DNA from: Sphingobacterium siyangense
Lineage (GTDB): Bacteria > Bacteroidota > Bacteroidia > Sphingobacteriales > Sphingobacteriaceae
Direction of reading: 5' to 3'
Length of the DNA: 64,000 bases
NCBI RefSeq assembly: GCF_007830445.1
Contig: NZ_VLKR01000014.1
Span: 62,001 to 126,000 of the forward strand
The notes beneath the pieces were generated by a model. It was not told the DNA's origin and did no database searches. It was given only the letters and a program-made list of their open reading frames with translations. Each line of letters starts with the position of its first letter. Position 1 is the first letter of the stretch. Made by a program: the position numbers and the translations under genes. This document shows positions 56,716 to 64,000 of this stretch, piece after piece.

Positions 56716-57342
56716 TTAGAGCTGATAACCAAGTCCGATTGAAAATACACGATTATAGGTACTAATCTTATCATCTAGCTTGATATCTAAAAGACCTAAC
56801 TCATATCCGCCATGCACCGAAAAGCCATTTGTTAATTTAAATCCCGCTAAAAAATTTAATCCAGCATCATATTTCTTCATCTCATTGCTATTTTTTCTAG
56901 TCCCAAACTGAATTTCTTCTACAGTCCTAGAAAATTTCTCTTTCCCAGAGATTGCAACACTTGTATATGGTCCCCCAGCTAGAAAAAATTGTCCAAAATT
57001 ATTTTGAGGAAAGTAATACATTAAGTTTAAAGGGACTTCAAGATATTGTACCTTACGCCAGCCATCCATCAAAATTTCACCATTTTGCGAACCTGTACTC
57101 ATTTTGGATCCTGTCTGTTGAAGAGCCACACCAGGTTGCAAAGCAAAATTATTACGCAATGGAAGCTCTACATATGCTTCTACATGTAATCTTGTAATGG
57201 CAGGATAGGCCGAGCTTCCATAGCTTGAATATCTCACTTCCTTTGCAAAATTGGCTGCCGTACGAAGGCCGAAAGACATTTGAGCCTGAAGCCCGGTTGT
57301 CATTCCCACAATGGCTAATGTGGTTAATAATATTCTCTTCAT
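56716..57342 (-). CDS. Outer membrane beta-barrel (porin family) protein
   Basis: 208 residues from the ATG at 57342 (MKRILLTTLAIVGMTTGLQAQ, signal peptide). The mature protein is a small 8-stranded type barrel: FGLRTAANFA, AYVELPLRNNFALQPGVALQ, VQYLEVPLNLMYYFP, FFLAGGPYTSVAI, LNFLAGFKLTNGFSVHGGYELGL, and a C-terminal aromatic-ended strand (FSIGLGYQL). It resembles the protein at 58649 in order and motifs; the two are paralogues. Function unknown. Confidence 0.85.
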   Translation of the reverse strand: MKRILLTTLAIVGMTTGLQAQMSFGLRTAANFAKEVRYSSYGSSAYPAITRLHVEAYVELPLRNNFALQPGVALQQTGSKMSTGSQNGEILMDGWRKVQYLEVPLNLMYYFPQNNFGQFFLAGGPYTSVAISGKEKFSRTVEEIQFGTRKNSNEMKKYDAGLNFLAGFKLTNGFSVHGGYELGLLDIKLDDKISTYNRVFSIGLGYQL

Positions 57343-57395
57343 ATAATTACTTTTATTCGCTATGCTTGAGATAGCGGGCAAAAGTAATAAAAAAA

Positions 57396-58532
57396 CTATT
57401 CGGCTTCTTTATCAATTTCAGTCGAAGGGGGAAGTTCATGGTGCAAGGTCGCGTACATATCATTGTAAACGTCATCCTTACTATCTTCTTCCCCTAAAAG
57501 AAATCCCCAAGGTTTTAACTCCTTAATGCGGTCCATTATAATTTTGACAATCGCCAAAATAGGAATCGCCAAAAACATACCGGAAATACCCCATACCATT
57601 TCGCCAATAATAATGGAGAGCATAGCAAATAAGGAGTTCACTTTCACTTTAGAACCTACAATCTTTGGAACAATAAAGTTACTATCGATTAAATGCACAA
57701 CGATCAAGGCAAGCATAACCAAGACGACATGCGTGAATGAAGAGGTTGCAAAAGTCAGAATGGCAATAATAAGCATGGAAGAAAAAATACCGACATAAGG
57801 TAATACATTGAAAACTCCAGTTATCAAAGCGAGAAGTAAACTATATTTCACTCCAATAATCGAAAGGGTGATAAAAACTAGCAAAGAGACCAAACTCATC
57901 TGAATCAGTAGCCCAATAAGGTATTTTTTGACGACATACTGAACCTGTTGAACGACGTCCAGAACAATAGGTCTATCTTCTACACGATTGGCAAATAAGA
58001 GAAATTTGACAATATGACCTCTGTAAATCAGTAAAAAAAACGTGTAAAGAAAAGTAAAAACAAACAAAATAAATAGCGACGAAAGAGAGACCAAAGCTGT
58101 TCCCAGGAATAAAGTACCAGAATCCACCGACTTCGATGCTGTTTTATTGATAAAATCAATCTGATCTTTATGCTGGATTCCAAACTGTTGGCTCACCCAG
58201 GTCTGTAGATTACCCACGCCATCCATAATCTGTTGCTTAAAAGCCGGGAAATCTTCTTTAAGGAGTGTAAGCTGCGAGGCTAATAGAAAAAGTCCGTACC
58301 CCAACACACCGAAAAATAAAACAACGCTCAATATGCCGGCCAATGTACGTGGAAAATGGAGTTTCCGTTCCATAAAATTGCTCAGCGGAATCAATAGTAG
58401 CGAGAACAGTAAGCCCAAAATCATGGGAATCACTATCGTATCTCCAATTTTTGCTAAATACCCCAGTAGAATGATACTGATGAGTACACAGGCAAGTTTG
58501 ACATAAAAGGGTAAAGGAAGAAATCTTTTCAT
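57396..58532 (-). CDS. AI-2E family transporter (PerM/YdiK-like)
   Basis: 378 residues with about seven to eight membrane helices. PLPFYVKLACVLISIILLGYL at the start, ALITGVFNVLPYVGIFSS and LIDSNFIVPKIVGSKVKVN in the second half are family hallmarks. Members include permeases and the sodium/proton antiporter-like group; only few export AI-2, so the substrate is open. The C-terminus is an acidic cytoplasmic tail. It lies between the two related barrel genes, all in one direction. Confidence 0.9.
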   Translation of the reverse strand: MKRFLPLPFYVKLACVLISIILLGYLAKIGDTIVIPMILGLLFSLLLIPLSNFMERKLHFPRTLAGILSVVLFFGVLGYGLFLLASQLTLLKEDFPAFKQQIMDGVGNLQTWVSQQFGIQHKDQIDFINKTASKSVDSGTLFLGTALVSLSSLFILFVFTFLYTFFLLIYRGHIVKFLLFANRVEDRPIVLDVVQQVQYVVKKYLIGLLIQMSLVSLLVFITLSIIGVKYSLLLALITGVFNVLPYVGIFSSMLIIAILTFATSSFTHVVLVMLALIVVHLIDSNFIVPKIVGSKVKVNSLFAMLSIIIGEMVWGISGMFLAIPILAIVKIIMDRIKELKPWGFLLGEEDSKDDVYNDMYATLHHELPPSTEIDKEAE

Positions 58533-58587
58533 GCAGCAATCTTTTGAATAAAAATAACAATTTCGGTTGACTTTAGTTTAATACAAT

Positions 58588-58618
58588 AAAAAAGTCCCCA
58601 CAAATGCAGGGACTCTTT
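58588..58618 (-). terminator. Terminator of the barrel gene at 58649
   Basis: On the minus strand GAGTCCC pairs with GGGGACTTT, followed by T; it separates this gene from the transporter. Confidence 0.8.
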
Positions 58619-58648
58619 CCTCATAATAAGTTTAAGTACTTATATTTC

Positions 58649-59266
58649 TTATAGTCCGAAACCGATACCCACAGACCAAACACGGTTTTTAGCCATATCA
58701 CCTGACCCTGGAGCTAAGTTGGTTAAACCCAAACCATAACCAGCATTGATTTGAAAACCATTAGTCAACTGGTAACCAGCTAAGAAATTGATACCAAAAT
58801 CGGTACGTTTAAGATCATCATTTTCATTGCTACCAAAATTTAGATCACGTTCAATTCTCACATTTCCCTCGCCTAACTCTCCTTTACGTTTACCACTTAA
58901 TCCGAATCCAACATAAGGTCCTGCACCAATAAAAAAGTTACCAGAATCTCCTGTAGGTAATTTAGCTACTAGGTTTACTGGAATATCAAGAGACATTACA
59001 CTCTCTTTAATTTCAGAAGCTGAACCTGGAGTCCACTTTCCACCTTTATTTTGCAAAGACAATCCCGGTTGAATAGAAAAATAGGGCGAAACGGGAGCGT
59101 CCAAATAACCCGTTACAAAAAATCCTGTATTTGATTGTGTGCTTTCATTACTTAAAGAATATTTAGGAATATTTACACCCGCACGGAGACCATATCCCAA
59201 TCCACCTTGTGCAAAAGCTCCTAACGAACCAAATAAAATTGCTGCAGATAATAATAGTTTTTTCAT
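58649..59266 (-). CDS. Outer membrane beta-barrel (porin family) protein
   Basis: 205 residues with signal peptide MKKLLLSAAILFGSLGAFAQ. It shares the pattern of the protein at 56716: GYGLRAGVNIP, YFSIQPGLSLQNKGG, SLDIPVNLVAKLP, FFIGAGPYVGFGLSGK, INFLAGYQLTNGFQINAGYGLGL and WSVGIGFGL at the end. A small PorT-like or OmpX-like barrel of unknown role. Its own terminator follows. Confidence 0.87.
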   Translation of the reverse strand: MKKLLLSAAILFGSLGAFAQGGLGYGLRAGVNIPKYSLSNESTQSNTGFFVTGYLDAPVSPYFSIQPGLSLQNKGGKWTPGSASEIKESVMSLDIPVNLVAKLPTGDSGNFFIGAGPYVGFGLSGKRKGELGEGNVRIERDLNFGSNENDDLKRTDFGINFLAGYQLTNGFQINAGYGLGLTNLAPGSGDMAKNRVWSVGIGFGL

Positions 59267-59683
59267 GTTTCCTAATTTAATTTACTTTCTTCTTTTACCA
59301 TTTAATCTCATAATTTCCTGTACGAGATTTATTACATTCCCATTTGCAATATCTATTCCAAAATCCATAAGCCATTAATTTACATAGTAAAACATCAAAA
59401 AAAATTATCTTTTCACGATTTAGCATTGTCCTTTAAAAGATACAGTAATTGGCGTATTATTTCAATCTGATGGCGAGCTGCAATGGATTCGGTGTTTGAT
59501 TTTACCGAGGAAAGTGCTTTATCAAAAACGTCTTGGTTATCCCAAGCTGAAAACCCTTCCGGTATGTTCCTACTGACCATTGCTCAAAGGATCACACAGC
59601 AAAATACCAGCTTGGTTTTCAGACCAATGCTTAAAAACATAAAAGTTTTATCATAAAGATTTTTTAATTCCAATTATAAGTTT
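59267..59683. other. 417-bp region upstream of tRNA-Cys
   Basis: Holds a candidate small gene on the minus strand (59413-59580). The rest is AT-rich without recognised features up to the tRNA promoter. Confidence 0.6.
59413..59580 (-). CDS. Candidate small protein, 55 residues
   Basis: ATG at 59580 to TGA at 59413-59415. It begins MVSRNIPEGFSAWDNQDVF and ends LLYLLKDNAKS, with an amphipathic middle (SVKSNTESIAARHQIEIIRQ is helix-like). The composition looks like a real helical protein, not a chance frame. No family was recognised and no clear SD or promoter precedes it, so it remains a candidate. Confidence 0.4.
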   Translation of the reverse strand: MVSRNIPEGFSAWDNQDVFDKALSSVKSNTESIAARHQIEIIRQLLYLLKDNAKS

Positions 59684-59691
59684 TATTTTTG
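59684..59691 (+). promoter_or_regulatory. Bacteroidota -7 box of tRNA-Cys
   Basis: TATTTTTG matches TAnnTTTG exactly, 26 bases upstream of the mature tRNA. Confidence 0.65.
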
Positions 59692-59716
59692 CAGACCTTC
59701 AAAAGGAAAAAAATAG

Positions 59717-59787
59717 GGTCGGATGGCCGAGTGGCTAGGCTGAGGTCTGCAAAACCTCCTACAGCGGTTCGAATCCGCTTCCGACCT
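59717..59787 (+). tRNA. tRNA-Cys (anticodon GCA)
   Basis: 71 bases. Acceptor stem GGTCGGA/TCCGACC, D arm GCC/GGC with loop GAGTGGCTA, anticodon stem GAGGT/ACCTC with loop CTGCAAA (anticodon GCA), T arm AGCGG-TTCGAAT-CCGCT, and T as the discriminator base, as expected for Cys. CCA is not encoded. A small protein gene follows after 33 bp. Confidence 0.96.
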
Positions 59788-59820
59788 CGTTTTATTTTAA
59801 ACAATAAAAATATTATCAAA

Positions 59821-60000
59821 ATGGGAGTTACACGTTTAAAAAGAAAAGATAGAAGAAATAAAACTGTTTCACGTGTTGAAGTTCAGTTCTTGAAATTAGG
59901 AACTAACGTAGAGTTAGGTTCTAGATCAAAAATGAAAGCTAGCAACCAAATCGTTAAAAACGATGCTATCTTAAATCAATTAGCTTCAGAAGCTAAATAG
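59821..60000 (+). CDS. Small basic conserved-looking protein
   Basis: 59 residues (MGVTRLKRKDRRNKTVSRVE start), very basic in the first 20 residues and ending ILNQLASEAK. The frame continues upstream through the tRNA, which cannot be coding, so the ATG at 59821 is the start. The composition and size recall small ribosome- or nucleic-acid-binding proteins, but I do not recognise the family. It lies 33 bp after tRNA-Cys, shares its direction, and has its own terminator, so the two may be cotranscribed. Confidence 0.75.
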   Translation: MGVTRLKRKDRRNKTVSRVEVQFLKLGTNVELGSRSKMKASNQIVKNDAILNQLASEAK

Positions 60001-60015
60001 TAAGAAGAATTTAAT

Positions 60016-60047
60016 AGCCTTTAAAGTACTACTTTAAAGGCTTTTTA
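60016..60047 (+). terminator. Terminator of the small basic protein gene
   Basis: AGCCTTTAAAGT at 60016-60027 pairs perfectly with ACTTTAAAGGCT at 60031-60042, followed by T. The T tract reaches into the end of the convergent cutC. Confidence 0.9.
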
Positions 60048-60780
60048 ATAGGTCCACCATTTGGTGGACTTTTTCTTTTGAGCTCATCCACTGTGCTTCA
60101 TCCATTCCATTGACCTGACTCTGGTTAAACTCCATCTTCGAACCATGCAGCTCTTTAGCTGAGCTATGTATTGCAACTGCACCAGTTTGCGCTAAAATAT
60201 GAGCTATATTAGCTGCATCGACACCTGCACCAGGCATAATTACAATACGGCCATTTGCTTGTTGAACTAACTGTTTGAGTAATGGAGCTCCAGCTAAAGC
60301 AGAATTTTGCAGACCAGATGTCAAAATACGATCTATCCCCAGTTCAATGACATCTTCCAATGCCTGAAAGGGATCTTCCACGCGATCAAAAGCTCTATGA
60401 AAGGTAACATGCATGGGACGCGCAGCTTCCACCAATCGCAAAGTATTCACTTTATCTACCGTACCATCTGCATTCAGCATACCTATTACAACACCATCTA
60501 TCCCCAATTCCTTGCACAACTGAATATCTGCTATCATTTCTAAGATCTCGGTCTCTGTATAAAGGAAATCACCTCCACGCGGTCTGATAAGCACATGAAT
60601 ACCAATATTCACCAATCTCCGCACTAACTGCAACTGACCAAACGAAGGTGTAGTCCCTCCATTTTCTAAATTTTGACAAAACTCTACCCGGGTCGCTCCT
60701 CCTTGTTCGGCTTCAATTGCTGATGCTACGGAATTTGAACATATCTCTAATTGGTAATTTCCAATTGCCTTTTCCTTCAT
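60034..60780 (-). CDS. cutC: CutC family protein
   Basis: 248 residues, a TIM barrel of the CutC family. It starts with YQLEICSNSVASAIEAEQGGATRVEFC and has the conserved HVLIRPRGGDFLYTETE, VTFHRAFD, ILTSGLQ and PGAGV segments. CutC was linked to copper tolerance, but its direct role in copper handling is doubted and its enzymatic function is unproven. Monocistronic, convergent with the small basic protein gene. Confidence 0.9.
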   Translation of the reverse strand: MKEKAIGNYQLEICSNSVASAIEAEQGGATRVEFCQNLENGGTTPSFGQLQLVRRLVNIGIHVLIRPRGGDFLYTETEILEMIADIQLCKELGIDGVVIGMLNADGTVDKVNTLRLVEAARPMHVTFHRAFDRVEDPFQALEDVIELGIDRILTSGLQNSALAGAPLLKQLVQQANGRIVIMPGAGVDAANIAHILAQTGAVAIHSSAKELHGSKMEFNQSQVNGMDEAQWMSSKEKVHQMVDLLKSL

Positions 60781-60903
60781 TATATTATATTTTAAGCTAT
60801 TTTTCGTTTACGCGAATAACGTAAAAAAAAAGCAAATAACCTACTCCCCTAACTATGGTCAAACTAGTATAAGCTTTAGAAAAAACGCCAGTTAAAAAGA
60901 TAC

Positions 60904-60925
60904 TTTACCTGCAAGGTAAATTTTG
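60904..60925 (-). terminator. Weak hairpin after the 60941 gene
   Basis: TTTACC and GGTAAA around a five-base loop; on the minus strand TATCTTTTT follows shortly after. Short stem, so moderate support only. Confidence 0.35.
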
Positions 60926-60940
60926 CTTCCAGACAAAGAT

Positions 60941-61924
60941 CTAAAGCTTTAGCTTATAATGCGGCACATCTACTTTTTTCCACTTCCAATCTGGTCCTTT
61001 CGAAGTGCTCGTCCGATCTGACAGCTCCCTTGAAGAAGGTGGATCTAAGAAACGCTCCCGTTTGATATAAGTTGGTATTTGGAAGCCAGGCGATGTATTT
61101 AGCGTTTCAAAACATTCCCGCGCGAGTTTCATAATGTCATTCCGATTTTCTGCATTGCTTTCAATTCGACTTCCTATATAAGATGCCGGACCATACAATT
61201 GCTCATAAATAGCTGAATCTTCAAAAGGTTTGAATTTCAGACGCATCATTATTTGCACCAATAGAGCATACAGATCGTTGTCCGTTGGTGTCAGAACCAA
61301 CTTATCCAACACCTTTGGTATTAACTCCCACATCATCAATTCAACCGCTAAATCTTTGATATTTTCACCAATGAAATCGAGTGTAGGCCACATCTGGTCT
61401 ACATATCGTACAACAGAATCTCTATTTCCATGCAAAGCAACCAACTGTCTATTGCTCCAATATTCCAGCGGTATGTCCCTTCGATAAAAGACTCCAAATA
61501 TATGTTGACCTTTCAACCGCCCCAAGGAACCACAATTTTGCATCTCAAACTCAGGTACAAGCATACAGTAACTAAACATATCACGCGTATTTAGCGTTTT
61601 AAATGTTTGTACGGAAAGAGAATTCCATAAAGCAGGATAACGTTCCCTATCCAAACTATCTTCTCCTGACACCAATCTATATACGTAATAGTCTTTCAGT
61701 AATATTCGCAAGATTGCTTCACGACCACTAAGGGGATAATTTCTAGACTTAATCTTCCCCATTCTTCCGAGATACCTGGGCAACTGATCGTTTATAAATT
61801 TTGTAGAATCTTTCAGCTTATATTGGCCATGACACATGGGCAAGGTGCATACCAATAGCAGTGCTAAAAACAGGACATAGGACCTCCTCTTCTTAAAGAA
61901 ATCAACAAAACTAGATGCTAACAT
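60941..61924 (-). CDS. Secreted protein of unknown function
   Basis: 327 residues from the ATG at 61924 (MLASSFVDFFKKRRSYVLFLALLLVC); 13 further codons upstream are in frame but less likely. A signal segment with a long basic n-region (KKRRSYVLFLALLLVCTLPMCHG) precedes a soluble, mostly helical body (REAILRILLKDYYVYRLVSG, DLAVELMMWELIPKVLDKL). The tail from about 295 is hydrophilic. I do not recognise the family. It stands alone between cutC and a divergent unknown gene. Confidence 0.7.
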   Translation of the reverse strand: MLASSFVDFFKKRRSYVLFLALLLVCTLPMCHGQYKLKDSTKFINDQLPRYLGRMGKIKSRNYPLSGREAILRILLKDYYVYRLVSGEDSLDRERYPALWNSLSVQTFKTLNTRDMFSYCMLVPEFEMQNCGSLGRLKGQHIFGVFYRRDIPLEYWSNRQLVALHGNRDSVVRYVDQMWPTLDFIGENIKDLAVELMMWELIPKVLDKLVLTPTDNDLYALLVQIMMRLKFKPFEDSAIYEQLYGPASYIGSRIESNAENRNDIMKLARECFETLNTSPGFQIPTYIKRERFLDPPSSRELSDRTSTSKGPDWKWKKVDVPHYKLKL

Positions 61925-62209
61925 AGTTAATACATTTACACTGTATTGGCTGCAATACAGCATATTAAATATAACTAAAATTAAATAGTATTAAATAAAT
62001 TAGGTTTCAAAAAAAATCTACGATTTGAAAACGGCACCAAAAACCGAAAAAACTCAGTTCCGTTTTAAGCTCAGTCTCTTCTTTTATATACAAAAATCAT
62101 AACCGAATTTTAGACATGTAAAACATTCGGCTGAACTATTTGTATATACCTTACATGCTTTTATTTAAATAACTAAAAACCAAGCGCATACATTTTTAAG
62201 TAAAATATC

Positions 62210-62629
62210 ATGGCAATTATATCAAAAAACATGGAGACCCAAGAAAAGATCATCAGTACTTTTGAAGAGCTCCAAAAAGCTATATATGACCTGAAACATC
62301 AAATTGTTGAATTTGAATTGCTTTTTAATCAGGCTTGCAACAGACATATTGACTCCAATTTCCAAAAGGAATGGTTGCTGGACCGAATATCTTCACGTCA
62401 TGATATGATTACACTTCGACATGATGCCATGCTGCTTATTCGGGACACTGTCTCTGCGTTCCGGGATTTCGACGGTTATTTTCTAGATCTCAAACAGCTA
62501 CTCCAATCGATCGAGTTACTTATGCTGAACCATGCCGATGAGGAAGAGTATGAAATTGCAGCTATTATCAAAAAATGGTATGAAAAATTTGCCCAAGCGA
62601 TTGATTTCGTTGGTGACTTAACCTATTAA
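62210..62629 (+). CDS. Helical cytoplasmic protein of unknown function
   Basis: 139 residues, no signal, almost entirely predicted helical (EKIISTFEELQKAIYDLKHQ, DLKQLLQSIELLMLNHADEE). It has the look of a small helical bundle or hemerythrin-like fold, with several His (RH, SRHD, LRHD), but metal ligands are not in a recognised order. An ATG at 62231 (METQEK) is an alternative start. A promoter for the next gene lies between them. Confidence 0.65.
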   Translation: MAIISKNMETQEKIISTFEELQKAIYDLKHQIVEFELLFNQACNRHIDSNFQKEWLLDRISSRHDMITLRHDAMLLIRDTVSAFRDFDGYFLDLKQLLQSIELLMLNHADEEEYEIAAIIKKWYEKFAQAIDFVGDLTY

Positions 62630-62644
62630 GTCGCCGTTTTATTA

Positions 62645-62652
62645 TACTTTTG
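62645..62652 (+). promoter_or_regulatory. Bacteroidota -7 box of the Smr-domain gene
   Basis: TACTTTTG fits TAnnTTTG, 22 bases before the ATG. Confidence 0.6.
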
Positions 62653-62674
62653 CAGCATTGTAAAATATTGAGAA

Positions 62675-62968
62675 ATGCGCAAACCACCAGCTATCGTAGA
62701 CTTACACACCGACACCTTTCTTGACGATTGGGAAGATTATTCGCCAGAGGAGCTCTTACAAGAATCCATTGATTTTATGCGATCTAATCTAGATGCAGCT
62801 ATTTATTGGGAAATGAACGAAATAAAGTTTATTCATGGCAAGGGAAAAGGAATGTTAAAAAAAATGGTTTTTGAAGAGCTGCAAGAGTACAAGGCTCACG
62901 GCTCCATTGAACGCTATTACACCTCCTACCAGAATGAAGATATTGTAGTCGTTGTCATAGGGATTTAA
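62675..62968 (+). CDS. Smr-domain protein
   Basis: 97 residues forming one Smr domain. The N-terminal DLHTDTF matches the DLHG motif with Gly changed to Thr, and the central FIHGKGKGMLK matches HGxGxGxL, the nucleic-acid-binding turn. Smr domains cut or bind DNA or RNA, and in MutS2 rescue stalled ribosomes; a free-standing one has no assigned substrate. A terminator follows. Confidence 0.85.
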   Translation: MRKPPAIVDLHTDTFLDDWEDYSPEELLQESIDFMRSNLDAAIYWEMNEIKFIHGKGKGMLKKMVFEELQEYKAHGSIERYYTSYQNEDIVVVVIGI

Positions 62969-62997
62969 AAAGGCTACCTTTTCAGATAGCCTTTGTA
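62966..62997 (+). terminator. Terminator of the Smr gene
   Basis: AAAGGCTA at 62969-62976 pairs with TAGCCTTT at 62987-62994. It probably also ends the convergent DUF1080 gene. Confidence 0.8.
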
Positions 62998-63007
62998 TCA
63001 TGTTATG

Positions 63008-63988
63008 CTATTTAATAGCTGGAGTAATAATCACTTTTCGGAATTCCACGGGACCATGATCCCCTTGGAAATAAATTGGTCCCGGCTCTGCCTCTTTACT
63101 ATCCAAAGCACCGCCCGTTATACCAGGGATTTCTTGGTTACTGATAACAGTCTTTCCGTTTGCCACAACCGTCACTAGACGTCCTACCAATGTAATATCA
63201 TAGGTTTGCCATTCTCCGGCTCCTTTATTGACCATTTCATTTGCAGCTAAGAAGCCGTATACCCCTGCGAAAAGCACAGCATTAGGATGTGCATCCTTGG
63301 GACTATCTTCAATCTGAACCTCATAACGACCTCTCAAGTAAACCCCACTGTTACTTCCTGCTGGAATTTTAAATTCAACATGTAATTTAAAATCTTCAAA
63401 TTTTTGCTCAGAGACCAAATTAGAACCAGATTGCGGGCTAGTCAAAATTCCGTTTTTCACCACCCACTGATTCGTTTTACCGGTAGCTTTCCATCCTGAC
63501 AGATCCTTGCCGTTGAACAGCTGAATGGGCTTACCCCATTTTACTGCAGCTGTTCGCTTCAGCTCCGGAGCACGAACACCTTTAAAGCGATATGTTTTCC
63601 CATCAGGCTCTGTTATTGTCCCTTGCAATACACCGTTTACAATCTCTCCTTCAACACTTAGATTCATCTTTCCGCCTTCCCATTGAGGTGGGATGGCAAA
63701 TCTAAACTTTCCTTTCTCATAAAACACCTGCGAAACTGGGCGAGCACTTCCGGAAGTACTCACATAATGACCGACTAAAGTTCTATAGCCCGACAATTTT
63801 ACCTCCAACCAGGATGGTGCAGGGGTACCATTAATATCAACTTCGATGTCCCATCGACCAATCAGCTCTTTGCCTTCTACGTCTTGTTGATAATGACTGG
63901 ATTCTCCGATTGAATGTTTAGCAAAGGTTACTTGCGGTAATGCACAAGAGGCCAAAATTCCTAAAAGAAATGCCGCTTTTCTGTTCAT
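63008..63988 (-). CDS. DUF1080 secreted protein with an N-terminal beta domain
   Basis: 326 residues with signal peptide MNRKAAFLLGILASCALPQVTFA. A first domain at about 35-140 (GRWDIEVDINGTPAPSWLEVKL, GRLQGTITEPDG-like) is not found in the protein at 8140. The DUF1080 domain at about 150-326 has QLFNGKDLSGWKATG, NSGVYLRGRYEVQIED and GPIYFQGDHGPVEFRKVII. It is probably a periplasmic 3-keto-glycoside hydrolase; the added domain may bind glycan. The gene start lies 12 bases from the window edge. Confidence 0.9.
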   Translation of the reverse strand: MNRKAAFLLGILASCALPQVTFAKHSIGESSHYQQDVEGKELIGRWDIEVDINGTPAPSWLEVKLSGYRTLVGHYVSTSGSARPVSQVFYEKGKFRFAIPPQWEGGKMNLSVEGEIVNGVLQGTITEPDGKTYRFKGVRAPELKRTAAVKWGKPIQLFNGKDLSGWKATGKTNQWVVKNGILTSPQSGSNLVSEQKFEDFKLHVEFKIPAGSNSGVYLRGRYEVQIEDSPKDAHPNAVLFAGVYGFLAANEMVNKGAGEWQTYDITLVGRLVTVVANGKTVISNQEIPGITGGALDSKEAEPGPIYFQGDHGPVEFRKVIITPAIK

Positions 63989-64000
63989 ATTATTTATGTT

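Noticed and set aside
60053..60070. GTCCACC/GGTGGAC hairpin as a terminator
   Set aside because: It lies inside the coding end of cutC; the terminator at 60016 explains the region better.

Overview
The window looks like a chromosomal segment from a Bacteroidota member, most likely Sphingobacterium or a close Sphingobacteriaceae relative. The reasons are Bacteroidota-type promoters (TAnnTTTG boxes ahead of sucA, valS, fsa, rpsL and tRNA-Cys), few strong Shine-Dalgarno sequences, a TamB gene followed by a lipoprotein Omp85 (TamL type), DUF1080 proteins, S9-family dipeptidyl peptidase, and an AT-rich base composition. The genus is inferred from protein character; no database search was run. There are about 52 protein genes, one tRNA, and many intrinsic terminators. 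No CRISPR array, insertion sequence, prophage or rRNA was seen.

Layout. 1-6000: Crp/Fnr regulator, YceI protein, an SDR without the usual catalytic Tyr/Lys, an ABC1/UbiB kinase-like protein, an ECF sigma factor overlapping a membrane protein gene, and a hotdog thioesterase. 6000-9000: Hsp20 with an unusually strong SD, a duplicated 58-bp non-coding element, a stand-alone AAA ATPase, FolB and a DUF1080 protein. 9100-14600: a DPP-IV-like peptidase, a CDP-alcohol phosphotransferase-like protein, a NodB-like protein and an M28 peptidase. 14800-23200: asparagine synthase B, a second Crp/Fnr protein, VOC, HopJ-like, UbiD, an atypical SDR and a CRY-DASH-like photolyase homologue. 23380-27430: sucA-sucB, the E1 and E2 subunits of 2-oxoglutarate dehydrogenase. 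27770-32670: an unknown membrane protein and two tandem LTA-synthase-like phosphotransferases. 32950-36770: valS, an exactly phased 11-bp repeat array, DUF4342 and DoxX. 37150-44730: tamB-tamL. 45090-51760: mdh, retropepsin-like protease, MFS exporter, fructose-6-phosphate aldolase, Fur, RNase R. 51900-56500: lipoprotein, a frameshifted gene remnant, and the str cluster rpsL-rpsG-fusA followed by rpsJ. 56700-64000: two related outer-membrane barrels around an AI-2E-family permease, tRNA-Cys and a small basic protein, CutC, several unknowns, an Smr-domain protein and a second DUF1080 protein.

Most of the window is core metabolism, translation and envelope biogenesis, and no complete new defence or mobile system was found. 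The best unexplained signals are non-coding. Seven TTCGG units sit at an exact 11-bp period downstream of valS. A dispersed element of about 76-79 bp with inverted ends lies behind the terminators of both sucB and rpsJ; at rpsJ it coincides with the point where the usual rpsJ-rplC linkage is broken. A 58-bp element is duplicated next to the AAA ATPase gene. tamB and fur have near-identical promoter regions.
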